Shown here: positions 1 to 12,396 of the stretch, piece by piece
Layout of the letters: each line of letters starts with the position of its first letter
How positions within the stretch are numbered: the first letter of the stretch is position 1
Source: Sphagnum compactum
Taxonomy: Eukaryota; Bryophyta; Sphagnopsida; Sphagnales
DNA length: 64,000 nucleotides
NCBI GenBank assembly: GCA_965153455.1
Contig: OZ234493.1
Location: forward strand, 558,001 to 622,000
Direction: 5' to 3'
Notes under the pieces: generated by a model
Told to the model about the DNA's origin: nothing
Database searches by the model: none
Seen by the model: the letters and a program-made list of their open reading frames with translations, nothing else
Position numbers and translations under genes: made by a program

Positions 1-310
1 CCCTTTGTTTTAATCAATCTAGTTTATTTACCTACCTGCTCTTAATTTATTGGGTTCTTCTTCTTCTTCTCCTCCTCCTTCTTTTTCTTAATATCTTCTC
101 AATTATTACACAGCTAATAGTTGGTGATGGTGTGAACCTTAAACCCTGAGTTAAGGTTATTGCCCATGTATTTATTGACACCCAGAGTGCACCAACAGCC
201 ACCAGTGCAACATGAGGGACTGAAAGTGGGGCAATATATTTTTCCCCACTTTTGTGATGTTGTAGAGTAAGTGATCATCCATAGACTGATTTAGCCAAAT
301 TTGGCTATTA

Positions 311-535
311 AAAAATATGAAGGGAAAATTTTTAATGTCCTCACACATTTTTGGCTACTCACTTGAACCTTGTTTAGAAATCCGGATTTTTTTATTTTTT
401 TATTTTCAATTTTGATTGCTTGCAAAAAAAATAATTCAGAACTGTGAAAATAATGAAGGGAAAATTTTTAATGTCCTTACACATTTTTGGCTACCCACTT
501 GAACCATATATAGAAATCTGGATTTTTTTATGATT
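311..535. repeat. Direct duplication, offset 136 bp
   Basis: A block starting ATGAAGGGAAAATTTTTAAT at about 317 recurs at about 453. Both copies continue through an ACACATTTTTGGCTAC motif, ACTTGAACC and a T-rich AGAAATC tail. They differ by a few substitutions. A simple local duplication is the likely origin. Confidence 0.8.
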
Positions 536-784
536 TTTTGTTCTAACTGTGATTATTTGCAAAAACAAATTCAGAACAGTTCAAAATTTCACACCAAAAT
601 AGGTGGGTGGACAAGAAATATTTTTCAGATTAGCTTCCATTTTCTATTAGCTAACCACAGTGGTCAGCTCAGTTTCAGTTTTCAAAACTTACCTACTAAC
701 AACCCACCAGCCCTTACCTATGTACTAACCATCATCATTGTCTATGTACTAACCATGTACAATGCATCCACTGACCTAAAAATT

Positions 785-992
785 ACCTAGTATCATACCC
801 TACTTACCTATGGGTATAACACCTACTTACCTATAAAAAATCATCTAGTATCATACCTACTAACCTATGGGTACAACAGCTACTTATCCATAAAAAATCA
901 TCTAGGGTAGTATCATGCCTACTTACCTATGGGTATAACATCTACTTACCTAAAAAAAATCATCTAGTATCATACCCACTTACCTATAGGAC
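785..992. repeat. Imperfect tandem repeat, unit about 57-65 bp
   Basis: Four imperfect copies begin with CTAGTATCATAC-like sequence at about 787, 845, 909 and 964. Each is followed by ACTTACCTATGGGTA and AAAAAATCATC. Length differences between copies show small indels. Confidence 0.75.
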
Positions 993-1550
993 CTACCAAG
1001 GTGAAACCCAACGGTCAACTTACTTAGTTAGTTAGGGTTCATCCATTCACATCTGATTCATAACACATCCATCCATTCTCTGGTGCACAGGTTGGTTGTT
1101 GGGTCACTCTTTGCCCATAGTTGATGACTTTTGTTTTCTGCTTTTGCTAAACAATAAAAGGTAGTTTGCTGGTCTATGTGAGTGCCATAGTAAAAGCATA
1201 TCTCTCTCTGCAATATCTGGGCAGAGAAGAAGCCCATTCAGGAGTTATTACAAGGATATAAATCATTTAAAAGGACTCAGACATTGAGATTTTGCTTTTT
1301 CAGAAATCACTCATTGTTCACTATAAGTGTCCATAGCTTGTGTAGGTAGGTGTAGGTAGGTACCTCTGAGACTGACAAAAACACCTAAAGTTAACCATAG
1401 TTCTATCGACCTACCACCTGGTTAGTAGCCTGGGTCCTGGAGGCGAGACGTGCTTGTTGTACCTAGTCCAGAATGGGCCAGGCCAAGCCAATTCCAGTAA
1501 GTAACCCAATTGGTTTGGTTATTGTGGAATGTCCAATCTCTAAAGGCCTG

Positions 1551-1753
1551 TTCACACTTGGTGTTAGGGACTAACCATTTTAGTCCCCTAACACCAGGCT
1601 AACCATTTAGGACTTGAACTTAGTTATCATGAAAATTTTAGGTTATAGCTAACATTCACTTAACATTAAGTTATCACCCATTTAACATTGGGTGCCACCT
1701 AGGATGCCACCTAGATTTTCATTTTTTAACACTGACTTACCATCAAGTGTGAA
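1551..1753. mobile_element. MITE-like element with terminal inverted repeats
   Basis: The left end TTCACACTTGGTG at 1551 is inverted at the right end, CATCAAGTGTGAA ending at 1753. A small internal hairpin (GGGACTAA / TTAGTCCC) lies near 1566-1585. There is no coding capacity. The length of about 203 bp and the structure suggest a miniature inverted-repeat transposable element. No clear target duplication is visible, so the family is unknown. Confidence 0.5.
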
Positions 1754-4189
1754 TGCACCATGATTGTGAGCCCTTGTTATGTATGAGTATGATAGAATAA
1801 AGGCATTACAAGTTTGTAATCTGCCAATTTCAGATCATTCTGGTTCTCAGGTATTTATGGTTGTTTGCTTTTTTTGGTAATTATTTTGTTGTTGGGATCT
1901 CGTTCCGTGTGAACAGGGTTTGGGGTTTTTTGTATTAAGGGAATATTTCCTTAATGGGTGTCTCTATAATCTCTTAACAATGTTGGGCACGATCGAGTAG
2001 TACATGGCATGATTCTTAAGCTGTCAAGGGAATTGAAAGAACAAGCCATGATAGCTAGTTACATAAGTAGAGTCAGTCAAGAGAATGAGATTTGGTTACA
2101 ACCTACACAATGTAGTTGACCATGATGCCATCCAATAAAGAAATCATCTTCACTTTCAACCCAATAAAGAAAACTCCCCTCCTCTTTATAGGTGGTTGAA
2201 TGAATGAAACATATTAGCATCCACAATGTAACTCTAGGGAGCCTTAGATCATGTGAGAACATCAAGTAGCTTCGAAAAGAAGTAGTTAGAACATTTGTTA
2301 CCTAGTTCAAATTCTAGTCCTCATCAAAAACATGTTGTCATTCTCTTGCCAACAAATTTGCTTCACCTTGGTGAACAAGGGTTTACATTGTTAAACTTAC
2401 ACACTAAGAATGTCGTTCCATTAGGCATATGATAGACAATGTTGCAACAACAACTTTTTCCATTTCATTTTTTTCTAGTTGTGATCCTAGTCATTTCAAC
2501 ACTTTGTTGATCAAGCTTTGAAGGATCAAAATATAGAATTGTGAGTCAAACTATGATTTGTTAAAAGTTAACATCTTGGTAAATTCATGAATCAACAAGT
2601 CAAAATGCACCCTTAGGTAGTTTTTAGGCATTCCTTAATAGTTCAAGTAGGATAACATGGTAGTTTGAATTGATCAATTAGTGAAAGTAAATAGTGTTTA
2701 AATAGTGATTTAAAATGTTTAAACAATATTTTCAAGCATTGCTTACACTACTTAAATGAATGTTTTTTGTATTTTGTATTGATTGAATTTCATTCAAATG
2801 TATTCACATGTTACATTAATACATTAAAAAAATTGTTATATAAATTTATTGAACATTTATGAGACTTAAAATCAAACATGATTTTAATTATTGAAGCCTT
2901 AATAATGGTATACATTGAACGACTCCTTAATTTATGAAATGTACCCATTTATTATTTTTATAAAAAATTTATTTTTCTGTATATTCTCGATAAAACTCTC
3001 TATCACAAGCACCCAATTACAAACTTGCAATGGAAAAGAATGTACACATTCCAAAACAATTGCACTCTTCAACAAAAAATAATTTACAATAAAAATTAAT
3101 TTTTACAATAAGGATTTCGATCACTTTCCATTACCTTGTTGTCATCTCTCATATTGTGATGACAACGTGGTAATCGAAAATCACGATGTAAGATGTGACT
3201 CCAACATTATAAACAACCCATTTATTTAACTATGATGTGAAGGATAGCGTAAGCCATTTATAACCTTTTTATGAAATCAAAAAATGATGTTCAATTACAA
3301 TTGTAAGAAAAAAATGTAACTTACACAAAAATCAAGTATTATGTATTCATAATCCTTGTTTTCAAAAAAAATTCCACATCAAGTGGCATCTCACTATAGT
3401 TTATGACACAACAAAACAACAATTTTGTAATCAAAATGAAACATTAGTGATACATCTTTTTTGACTGCACATCCATGATTTCTTTAAAGAAAAAGAAAAT
3501 GTAATTTTTTGCAACTTCATTTTCAACTAGGTTTCCAAGTTGCAAATGTCATGTGCAACTACATTAAAACTAAAATGTAATTTTTACAATTCTCCACAAA
3601 AACAATTGAGGACAATGAGTTGCAATTTACATGAAAAAACAATAAGTTCGAATTAGTGTTACCATTATAATCGAAGCATGTTTTCAATCACAGGCAATCG
3701 ACATGGTGTAGATTCATAGAATGAATGTCATTTTGGAAATAGGTGGATGAACTTGGTTTACTTACATGTTTTGTTTTCATCCCCATGATGTAATTTTGAA
3801 TCATTTGATTTAACACAATATGACTAACCACAAGTTGCCACATCATGGCATCATGAAAAAATGACATTATATAATTTCCCTTAATGTTTTAATCTTTTTG
3901 AATTGAATGAGGTCATGTGGTCTTTATATGCATGCACATGTCAATATGTCATATCTACATGTTTACCATTAAAGTTGAGGGGTAAACTTAAATATAATCA
4001 ATACAAGTTGTAATATAATAGGCTTTCAATTGAACTAAAGTTCAAAAAAATTTATCTTTTTCAGTGTTTTTGGAATCAACCTCCAATTGTACAAGTGCAT
4101 ATTAATCAAGGTTTTCAAAATTAGTTAAATTTGCACTGACCCAAATAAACACCACAACAATGGGGACAATGAAACTATTTTTTGACATG
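1754..4189. other. AT-rich spacer, no gene seen
   Basis: About 2.4 kb of AT-rich DNA with stops in all frames. No RNA gene, recognisable transposon domain or long repeat was found. Confidence 0.6.
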
Positions 4190-5200
4190 TGGGTTTAGCA
4201 TAATGATATGCCGAAGGTCATAGTAAATGACCAGGATGTGAAATTCATGTCGAAATTTTGGACATTATTGATGAAGAAGGCGGGGACCAAGTTAAAGTTT
4301 AATACCATTTTCCATTCACAAACTAATGGACAAACCTAGAAGGTCAACGGATTATTGAATGAATATTTCCATAATTATATCACCAATAATCATTAGGATT
4401 GGGGCGACCATTTGGGTTTGGCAGAGTTTTGTTACAATTCCACAAAAGATTTGACCACTAAAATGAGTCCCTTTGAATTGGCCTTGGGAGTTGAAATGAA
4501 ACAACCCATGGATTAACCATTCTTAGAACAAAGGGTACTCGCCGTAAAGGCAACAAGGAGGCTGAAGAGATGGCCAAGGATTATGAAGAAAGGAAATCAC
4601 GAGCCATCAAGCTTTTAAAGAAGGTGTAGGTTAGTTATAATAAACAAGCCAACAAATCACAAAAGCATATAGAGTTTGAAGTTGGGGACCTAGTGTGGTT
4701 AAACATAAAAAAATTTAAGATGCTCGAAACTTTGGCAAATAGGTTTGTTTCAAAGTATGCAGGTCCCTATAAGGTCATTTGTAAACCCCATTTAGATGTG
4801 TATTTTTTATAGTTGCCAATGACGTTGGTAGCTCACCCAACCTTCCATGTGTCCAAATTAAAACCAGTTCATGAAGACAAAAAAAGGAAGGACCAAAAAC
4901 ATGCCTACCACCAAGGATTTGACCTCATTGAGCACAAGCTCGTTGGGGAAGTGGAGTGCATCCTAACTGCAAAACAAACCGGGAGAACTAGAAATAATAT
5001 TCGGTCAAGTGGAAAGGGTGCCACCCAAAAGAATTTTAGGGGTTGAAGTTTGCTCATTTAGACCACTTATCGGAAATGGGTGAAAAATTTGAACGTGAGT
5101 GTGGCCATGAGATGGGAAAGAGGAAAGTGCATAAAGAAAAGTCCATCACATCAACGTAACATTGATGAGGACATCAACCTCCAAAAGGCAAGGGGGTGAA
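4190..5200 (+). pseudogene. Decayed Ty3/gypsy pol 3' end (integrase core to C-terminus)
   Basis: A forward reading with several stops and frameshifts recovers the second half of a Ty3/gypsy integrase: a DQDVKFMSKFW-like stretch near 4230, an SQTNGQT motif near 4318 and a LAEFCYNST-like stretch near 4420. A GDLVWLNIK-like stretch follows near 4686, then the integrase C-terminal AHPTFHVSKLKPV near 4834. The start of gag-pol and the RT are absent. It is too damaged to encode protein and is older than the 26-49 kb nest. Confidence 0.75.
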
Positions 5201-5668
5201 AGCAAAGACTTAGAAGAATGGACGTATATTCAAATTGAAGCCAAGGTTGATGGCAATTGGTTTGAGGTCAAGATGCACGAAAAGGGGTAGACCATGGAAG
5301 AAATAAGTGAGGGTTGAGTTGAGGTGACAACAACCAATGAAAATAAACCTAAGGAGTTGAATTCGAAAAAAAAACTTCTAAAAGTTCAATTAAGTAAAAT
5401 TGTGGTAGTGTTGCGCATGCATTAACTGGCATGTCCCCAAATTGAAAATAAGCTTATGGGAACGAGGTTTTCAGGGCATGGAGTTGTGAACCATGTCCTT
5501 CTAAGGCAAAGGGGGCTTGACTTGGGCTTAAACCAAGCCCGAGCCAGCACTATTTGTTGGTGCGTTTCATAGTCATACCTTAACGTGGTTGCCCAAGGTC
5601 ATCGAAAGAATAGGCCTAGGCATGAGACATAATTCTCAAGTGTTTTGAAGGTGCCTGAAGAGGGGGAA
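5201..5668. other. Likely 3' untranslated part of the decayed gypsy element
   Basis: This lies between the integrase relic and a candidate LTR. A purine-rich stretch (GAAGAGGGGGAA) directly precedes position 5669, as a polypurine tract would. No coding frame is supported. Confidence 0.45.
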
Positions 5669-6636
5669 TGTCGCTTGGTAAGAGAAGTAAATCCAAAAAG
5701 GGATTAGTGCGGTTAAAGGGACTGTAACAAAGACGGATAAGAAAATTGTCTAAAAATCCTCTTGCATCTAATAGAAAGAATTTGAGATGTGAATTACACC
5801 TAAGTCAAAAACTAGCTATTCTCCTAAAAGCTTAAGGTATGGGGGTGGTGAAAGGGGTGGATTTGCCATGACAAAGGCGACATGTTATTTGTGTCTACAA
5901 TGACATAAACCTCCCGAAGGTGGGGGTGAATGACATGCCCTTTCGCTTAAAAAATGTTTTAAGCATATGCGAGCCTCATATTGGGACCACCTTAGTGGGG
6001 CACTAAAGTAATATGAGAATCAGGGTAAAAATGGTTTCGCATAGAAGAATCAAGATACGTCCAGATTTAGGGATCCAGATGGGCTAAAGTAGGAGCTCAG
6101 GCTTTTGCCGGTCGAAAAGACGACTTGAGTTGTTTTCAGGACTGTATTGCGAGTCACTATCCCCTTAAAACTCTCAACGAACAATTAAATTCTGTCCTAG
6201 GCCACCAAAAGGGGCGGACTCGCTAAAACAGTTGAGTCGACTAGAAGTTGTCCTTTTAAAACTTCGAGGCCGTCGAAAGAGGGTTGGCCTTGGGACAAGG
6301 CCAGTCCCAAGGCTAGTTGTTCCAGTCTAAGTCCTTCTTGGGCCAACTCCAGGAGTTGGGCTCAAGAGGCCCCCAAATCAACCTAGGACTGGTTCGGTTT
6401 TAAGGCCATTAGGGCCAGGTCTAGGAGCCGGCCCATGTTAGACTAATACTTAGTCTCAATAGCAAGGTTTAGCGAGTCTAAATAGAGAGTTTGAGTTCAT
6501 CTAGAGTGGTCAGGACCTTAGGACTAATGAAGTGTGCTGTGGGATGTGTAGATAACTAGGAGCTAAAAGAGTCAACACAAAAAGAGCTTGATGAGGTGTG
6601 TGAAATGCAAAATGACAAGCTAGAAAAGGCGTGTCA
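5669..6636 (+). mobile_element. Candidate 3' LTR of the decayed gypsy element
   Basis: The block starts TGTCGC right after a polypurine-like tract and ends GCGTGTCA, much like the TGTCGC...GCGCGTCA ends of the A-family LTRs further right. Its position downstream of an integrase relic fits a 3' LTR of about 970 bp. The matching 5' LTR is not in the window, so the boundaries are inferred. Confidence 0.45.
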
Positions 6637-8078
6637 GCACCCCTTTCCCAATATACCTTCTTGAGTGAACCAGGACATTCACTGCTACTATGGCAAAAAA
6701 TTGAAAACCCTCCAGTTACTTTGAAAGATTATCAGTCCAACTAATACAAAATCAGCACCTCCAATTTTGATTTTAACATTACCAGGGTTAAATATAGGCG
6801 CTGGTTCACCGTGGCCTACTGCACTGCATAAGGACCTTACCAAAAACCCTACCTATTCTTCTGGTACATGAGTGACGAAAATGAAAATTGTTGGATGATA
6901 AAAATGGACATCAGCCCTGAGGGAAAAAAAAAGGGTCACAAATACTTGTGCAAGGAAGGACTCTTGTTGCTGCTCTTTATTGCTGTCAGGGATTTTTGCA
7001 CAGCAGCTTGCTTAGGAAGACAAATGAGAGGATTTTGATTGTTGCAGCAGCAAAAGAAGAATGGAATGGATTTTCGTATCAGCAGCAGCAGCAGCGGCGG
7101 CAGAAGAAGATAATGAGTGGATTTCCGTAACAGCCGCAGCAGCAGCAGAAGAAGAACAGGAACAAGAAGAGAGCCTGAGTGGAGCTTGATAGCAGCAGGA
7201 GCAGCAGGAGAGAAGACTTTATCACAAATAGTAGAAGGAGCACAAGAACAATCAACAAGTCTTCCCATGATCACCAACTACATGGATTTGTGGCTGGAGA
7301 AATGATAAATGAATGAGTAGAACAGATTGATCTTCTTCAGACACAGTAGTGTTTGTTGTCAGTTCCTCTCTTGTTTTGTAACAATTGTGGATTTTAGCAG
7401 GAGGAGGAGAAGAAGAAGAAGCAGATGACGAAGGAAGAAACTTTGCTGCAGTTATTGCGCCGACCGAGTTTGCAGTCGTATTAGCTTGCAGCAGCTGCTT
7501 TTGAGAGCAAGAGCAAGAGCTTTTGATCTGAAGATAGTTGTATGTTGTTGTCGTTTTGTCGTTGAACAACTGCAACAGTCGCGTCGAGTCGAGTCGAGCA
7601 AGTAGTGAACATTCAAGTCCCCCGCCTAAAGCTTGCTGATGTCGCCGTCTTTCTCTCTGCCTGGTTCGCTCTTGTCGTGATGCCAGTTTTGATCAGAGGA
7701 TGCTGCTACGTCTACAGTGCATCATGAGGAAGAACAGGAGTCGAGGTTGCAGGTTGACTTCCTGACTTCCTGATGATCATGACATCATGGTCTTTTGTTT
7801 TCTCGACGGCGAGGATCCCGGACCTGTCGAGTCTCTGGGAATGCATTTGTGACCGACCGACTTAGACATTTGTAGTAGCTGCTTCGCATTTGGGGCCTGG
7901 ATCAGCTTCTTCACCATGGCAAGTCTGCACTCGGATCTGGAACCGGGAACTCCCCCAGCAATGATAGAAAAAAGGTGAGCCTCCTCTTCATCTGTCGGAA
8001 GTGAGGGAGGAGGAAGTCGAGCTTGCTGTTTTCTGAGGAGGATCCGAGAATCACTTGCGGTTTGATCCTGGGCTCGCC
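6637..8078 (+). other. 5' flank and probable leader of the NPH3/BTB gene
   Basis: No separate gene is supported. The stretch at 7080-7200 is rich in CAG/AGC and GAAGAA triplets, giving low-complexity Q/S/E open frames on both strands that I do not count as genes. Base composition becomes more balanced from about 7.4 kb. This suggests a long 5' untranslated leader or promoter for the gene starting at 8079. Confidence 0.5.
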
Positions 8079-10580
8079 ATGCACAGGATGATGGAGACAG
8101 AGTCCGCAATGCGTTCTTCAGCCAGTTACTTGGAGGTGGACGTAAATGCGGAGCAAACCTTCATCGTGCACAAGGTATTCACAACATTCGCAAGCACTTC
8201 AGGAGAACGTACTGTCGCTCTGTTGATAACTCGCGCAGCGAGCAGAAGATACCTCCCTTTAGATGTGCCGCTGTTGTCTTGCAGCAGTAGAGCTTTTCCT
8301 GGTCTGCCGTTCACTTGCCGTAGCAGAAGAAAATGGCCTCGAGCATTCCGACCTTTGCTGCTTGCTGTTCTTTCTCAATTGCGCTCTCGTTGTGTTTGTG
8401 CAGACACCGCTACTTGCGCATTGTGGTCGACTGGTGGAAGCGGTGAAGGAGGCCACAATGCAATCGTCCGAGGCGGCTTCTTCACCAGGCAGTACTAAGC
8501 TCTTACGGGTGCAAGTGACAGACATGCCTGGAGGAGCTGAAGCATTTGAAATGGCAACCAGATTCTGCTTCAACGATGCGGACATCTGCATCTCGTCGGC
8601 TAACGTTGCCATGTTGCGTTGCGCCGCGGAATTCCTCGACATGACAGAAGCCTTGAGCAAAGGAAACCTGACGAGGAAAACCGAGGACTACTTGCGGACG
8701 ATGGTCTTCTGGAGTTGGGAGGAAGCGCTTGTCGTCCTGCGATCGTGCAAGGAGTTTCAATCAGCAGCGGAGAAGACACAGCTGGTGCAACGTTGTGTGA
8801 ACTGTCTCGCCGACAAAGCTTCGTCTTCGTTCTCCTTCGCTGGGGAGCTCAACAGTCCATTTCATGCAGGCATCGAATCCTACTTCGCTTCTTACCTCGT
8901 CTCCACACCCAGCGGCATCAGCTCGCACAGATCCTCCAAAGCTGCGTCCGAGACTTGGTGGTTCGAGGACCTCTCGACGCTTCCCGTGCACCTCATGGCA
9001 CGCGTGGTGAAGGCGATGATGGCCAACAGAACTTCGGACCACAGAGTTCTGGCCAAATTCCTTCTGCATTATCTCAGGTCTGCCTTGCCAGTGCTCGGCG
9101 GATATGGCCCCGCTACTTCTTCTCTAGCGTCACCGATGCCGCAGCACAAGAGCGCCGAACGCGATGGCGAGCACAATAATACTCTACTACACAACCAGAG
9201 TCAGAGAGCACAACGGCAAGTCATACAAGTCGTGGTGAGCTTGCTGGCTTGTCTTGATCGAAGCACTGTTTCCTGCAGGTCGTTGCTAGGCCTCCGAAGA
9301 ATCGCAATAGCGTTACGAGCCGGGAAGCTTTGTCGAAGAGAACTGGAACGCATGATCGGCGCACAACTTGACAAGGCGACACTGGACAACATTCTCATCC
9401 CTGCTCTTCCTCCGCGTTCTAGTTCTCTTTACGACGTCGACTTGGTCCTGCGACTGCTAGATTTCTTTCTCAAGGACAAAGCTGAGGCGCTGATGATGGT
9501 ACCGTCTGCGAGGCCTTCAGAGAGCAGCTCGTCGTTACTGTCCACGAGAACCGAAAGCGGATCGTCTACTTTGTCGCGAGCAGATAGCAAAACGACAATG
9601 CTGCTGGCGGCAACAACAACAGCGAGCTCTGATATCAGTACTCCTGTACAAACGGCGCTTACGAAAGTGGGAGGGTTGATGGACAAGTACCTGGCGGAGA
9701 TAGCTGCCGATGTACACTTGCGTCCTTTGCGCTTTCTCGCACTCGCAGAATCTCTACCAGATTATGCTCGCGAATCCGATGACGGCCTGTACAGAGCTGT
9801 CGACATCTACCTCGAGGTCAGTACCTGCAGAGCTTAAGGATGATGGATGTCAAAGCAATCGGTCTCTCTTGTTTCTCTTGAAAGCTTTTTGCAATCTCCT
9901 GCAAACTTTCTTTCTTGCTCAATCCGTCTTCAATCTTCTTCTTGCTGGTGGTGTTTCTTCTTGTTTCGTTGCAGGCTCATCCAAGCATAAACGAGGCTGA
10001 TGCTTCCAGACTCTTCAAGGTCATCAACTGTCACAAGCTAGGTGCAGAGACATGCAAAGCTGCAGTTCAGAATTCGAGGTTTCCGCCAAGCTTTCTAATC
10101 CAGGTAGCACTGGTGCAGCAAGCACAGCAGAGGAGGACATTGAACGAGGGATTGTTTTGCAGCAGCAGCAACAGTGGAAGGGATTATCATCACACCAGTA
10201 ATAACAAGGATTATCACAACAGCAACAACAACAACAGGTCTTCTTCATCTCCACCGCCATCATCATCCAAACACTCCTCCTCACGAATGGGACAGCAAAC
10301 AGTGGTACATGTGCAATGCTCACACTTTGAATTCACTCTCCGACAAATACAACAAGACAAGAAGAAGACAACAGAGAACCATTTCAGAGCAGCTGCAGTA
10401 GAGCAAACAGAAATGTTGTCGTCTCCATTGCCTCTCCAGCACATAAAGACAACTGAGTCTTCCAGGACAGACTCTTCTTTCGACTCTGCAAACTCTTCCT
10501 GTAAACGCTCACGAGTGGAGATGATTTCAAGCTTTCATAGACTGAAGCAACTCTTCCACTCCAAGTCCAGACAACAGTAA
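8079..10580 (+). CDS. BTB/POZ and NPH3 domain protein (RPT2/NPH3/NPY family)
   Basis: Three exons, 8079-8174, 8404-9816 and 9975-10580, join in phase 0 with GT-AG introns and give about 703 residues, usual for this family. The start is the first in-frame ATG; further ATGs follow at 8088 and 8091. Residues 15-130 are a BTB domain, cut by intron 1 after IVHK and resuming TPLLAHCGRL. The NPH3 domain runs from WWFEDLSTLPVHLMARV (near 8957) through YRAVDIYLE, then AHPSINEADASRLFKVINCHKL after intron 2. The C-terminal 130 residues are low-complexity (S, N, H, Q) and end in a basic stretch. Such proteins are plant substrate adaptors for CUL3 ubiquitin ligases, often at the plasma membrane in phototropin or auxin signalling. 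That role is family knowledge; the subfamily is not resolved. Confidence 0.92.
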
Positions 10581-11256
10581 CAAACACATCCCAGCAAGTT
10601 TCTGAACATACAAACAAACCATACCACACAACAGTGTCACTATGCACACACAGGCATCATCAGCATCGCCATTCCATGGCTGTAATCACTAAATCCGAGC
10701 AGCGCTTTTTGTTTGCACAATACAACAACATAGTGGAACTCAGCTCAGCTCAGCTCAGCTCAGCTCAGATCAGACAGCTTTGGTTTTTCCAGTTCTGTGA
10801 GGTGCAGAATAGATGTGCACTCCAAAGTGTGGCGGTTTTCTTTTCCATTGTAGTTCTTTTTCCCCCTCCCACACAGATGATTTACAAAAGCTTCGATTCC
10901 ATGGTTGTTGTTTTTCTCCCACACTTCTTGCATTTCTGCTGGCTTTCCTTGATGAAGATTATTGAGCTTTGATTGTGGTTCTTGCTCTGGGATAATCAAA
11001 GCAAAGTGATGAAGGTTGAGCTTTTAGTAATAGTTCTGTGTTCGGGATAATGAAAGCAAATCAATCACTGACGGAGTTTGAAGCTTTGGCAAGAAAATCT
11101 TTTATCAGAATTTGTTAAGAGGAACAATCAGGAGGTTGGGAGTATTGCATTTGCACCTCCACTTTGTCTGTGTCTTTGCAATTGCCCGGTAGTTTGTGAT
11201 GCTCCACCTTGCACAGACCCCCTATTCTGGCGAAGACCTTATGCCTCCCCCCTTAC
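10581..11256 (+). other. 3' flank of the NPH3 gene with an AGCTC pentanucleotide repeat
   Basis: Probable 3' untranslated region and spacer. About five tandem AGCTC units lie at 10741-10768. Around 10965-11070 a block containing TTGAGCTTT and GGGATAATCAAAGCAAA is duplicated imperfectly. No gene is seen. Confidence 0.55.
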
Positions 11257-11581
11257 GGGACCTTACCCTACACTTCAAAACCCTCAAACTGATATTGGCA
11301 ATATGAGCTGTTTTTGCAAGTAGGTTGTGATGTTGTGCCCCCCTTATGCCGGCCCCTTATTCTAGTAATGCATACCTGTTCTAGGGTTTCACCCTGTAGT
11401 TTCAAACCCAAAATGCCAATATCTGCTGCTTTGGATGATGTTCCCACCTGGGGCCCCTGTCTTGGGGTTTAACAAGTAGGGTAAGGTCCCAGGATGAGGG
11501 CATTACCACAAGAAGGGGATGTGCAAGGCAGCGCAGATTGCTTGCCCACTTCTAGTAATGCCCTCATTCAAGGCTTTACCC
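11257..11581. mobile_element. Compound foldback / MITE-like element
   Basis: GGGACCTTACCCTAC at 11257 is repeated exactly in inverse orientation at 11476-11490. A second palindrome uses GGGTAAGGTCCCAGGATGAG at 11479 and its near-complement ending CTTTACCC at 11581; both arms carry GAGGGCATTAC in opposite orientation. There is no coding potential. It may be one element inside or beside a relative. Confidence 0.55.
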
Positions 11582-12396
11582 AATGTAAAGATCCTATCAC
11601 AAAATTTAAATGGATCCAGATGATTCACACAAAATGGAAGATACCTTGAAAACAGAAGAACCCTCGGCCAAGTAACAAAATTTTGATGAAGTAGAATTCT
11701 GGCCTACCATGAATTTTTTTGGCAGGTAAGATGTTGTTAGAGGGCATGGCAGCGAGGTGGTGGTAGCCCATCATGTTCTCAACTCCAAGAACAATATTCA
11801 ATCATGTGACTTGCCCTTCGTCAATTAAAAAACTGACATAATCAGAACCTGCAGGCACCGTATAGAACCGTAAAAAGGTTGTCCAAATTTATTCTGCCCT
11901 TTTTCAGGCCTTACTACATGGCAGAAAGGGCCAGGCAAATAAACGGCCAGTGAGGCAGATTCATCTACAGAACCCACCCGCGTTGGTAGGTATCCTTTGT
12001 GCTCCCTAGTACGTAAGGTGCCTTGAAGGTTGCAAGGAAGATTATACTTTGAGTTACCTTCAAATCCAAGAGATAAATTAGGTCAGGTTTTATTACCTAT
12101 ATGCGGACGAGCAGGGCGGGAGGGCAAATTCCTTTGTTTGAAGGCATGGGAATGAAGGCAGTACTATGCTGCCGTCAAACAAAGGAACGACCTTCCTCTA
12201 CATTGAAAAAAATTGATCTAAATTTTTATGCTGAGAGGACCTTACAGAGATTATAATGTACCTCCTAGCCTGCTTGAAACTTCTGCCCACAGAGATATCT
12301 CAAAGATCAGCCACGCCCTGCCGGCTCCAACATAAAGCCGCAAGCCACAAGCAACAAGCCACAAGCACCTTGAGAGCTTCATTTCATGGAGAGCTC
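11582..12396. other. Spacer upstream of the MPP-beta gene
   Basis: No gene, RNA or clear transposon is seen. A small CAAGCCACAAG direct repeat is present at about 12335-12365. Confidence 0.5.

Larger units (their letters stand above)
1..1550. other. AT-rich spacer with short direct repeats
   Basis: No gene is supported here. Two short repeat blocks are listed separately. The rest is AT-rich, with microsatellite-like CTT/TTC runs near positions 58-90. The only open frame, at 530-790, has no recognisable family and overlaps the second copy of a repeat. Confidence 0.6.

Noticed and set aside
8619-9179. A 186-codon open frame inside the NPH3 gene, and antisense frames at 8259-8660 and 8761-9069
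   Set aside because: They overlap the supported NPH3 exon in other frames, with no family features.
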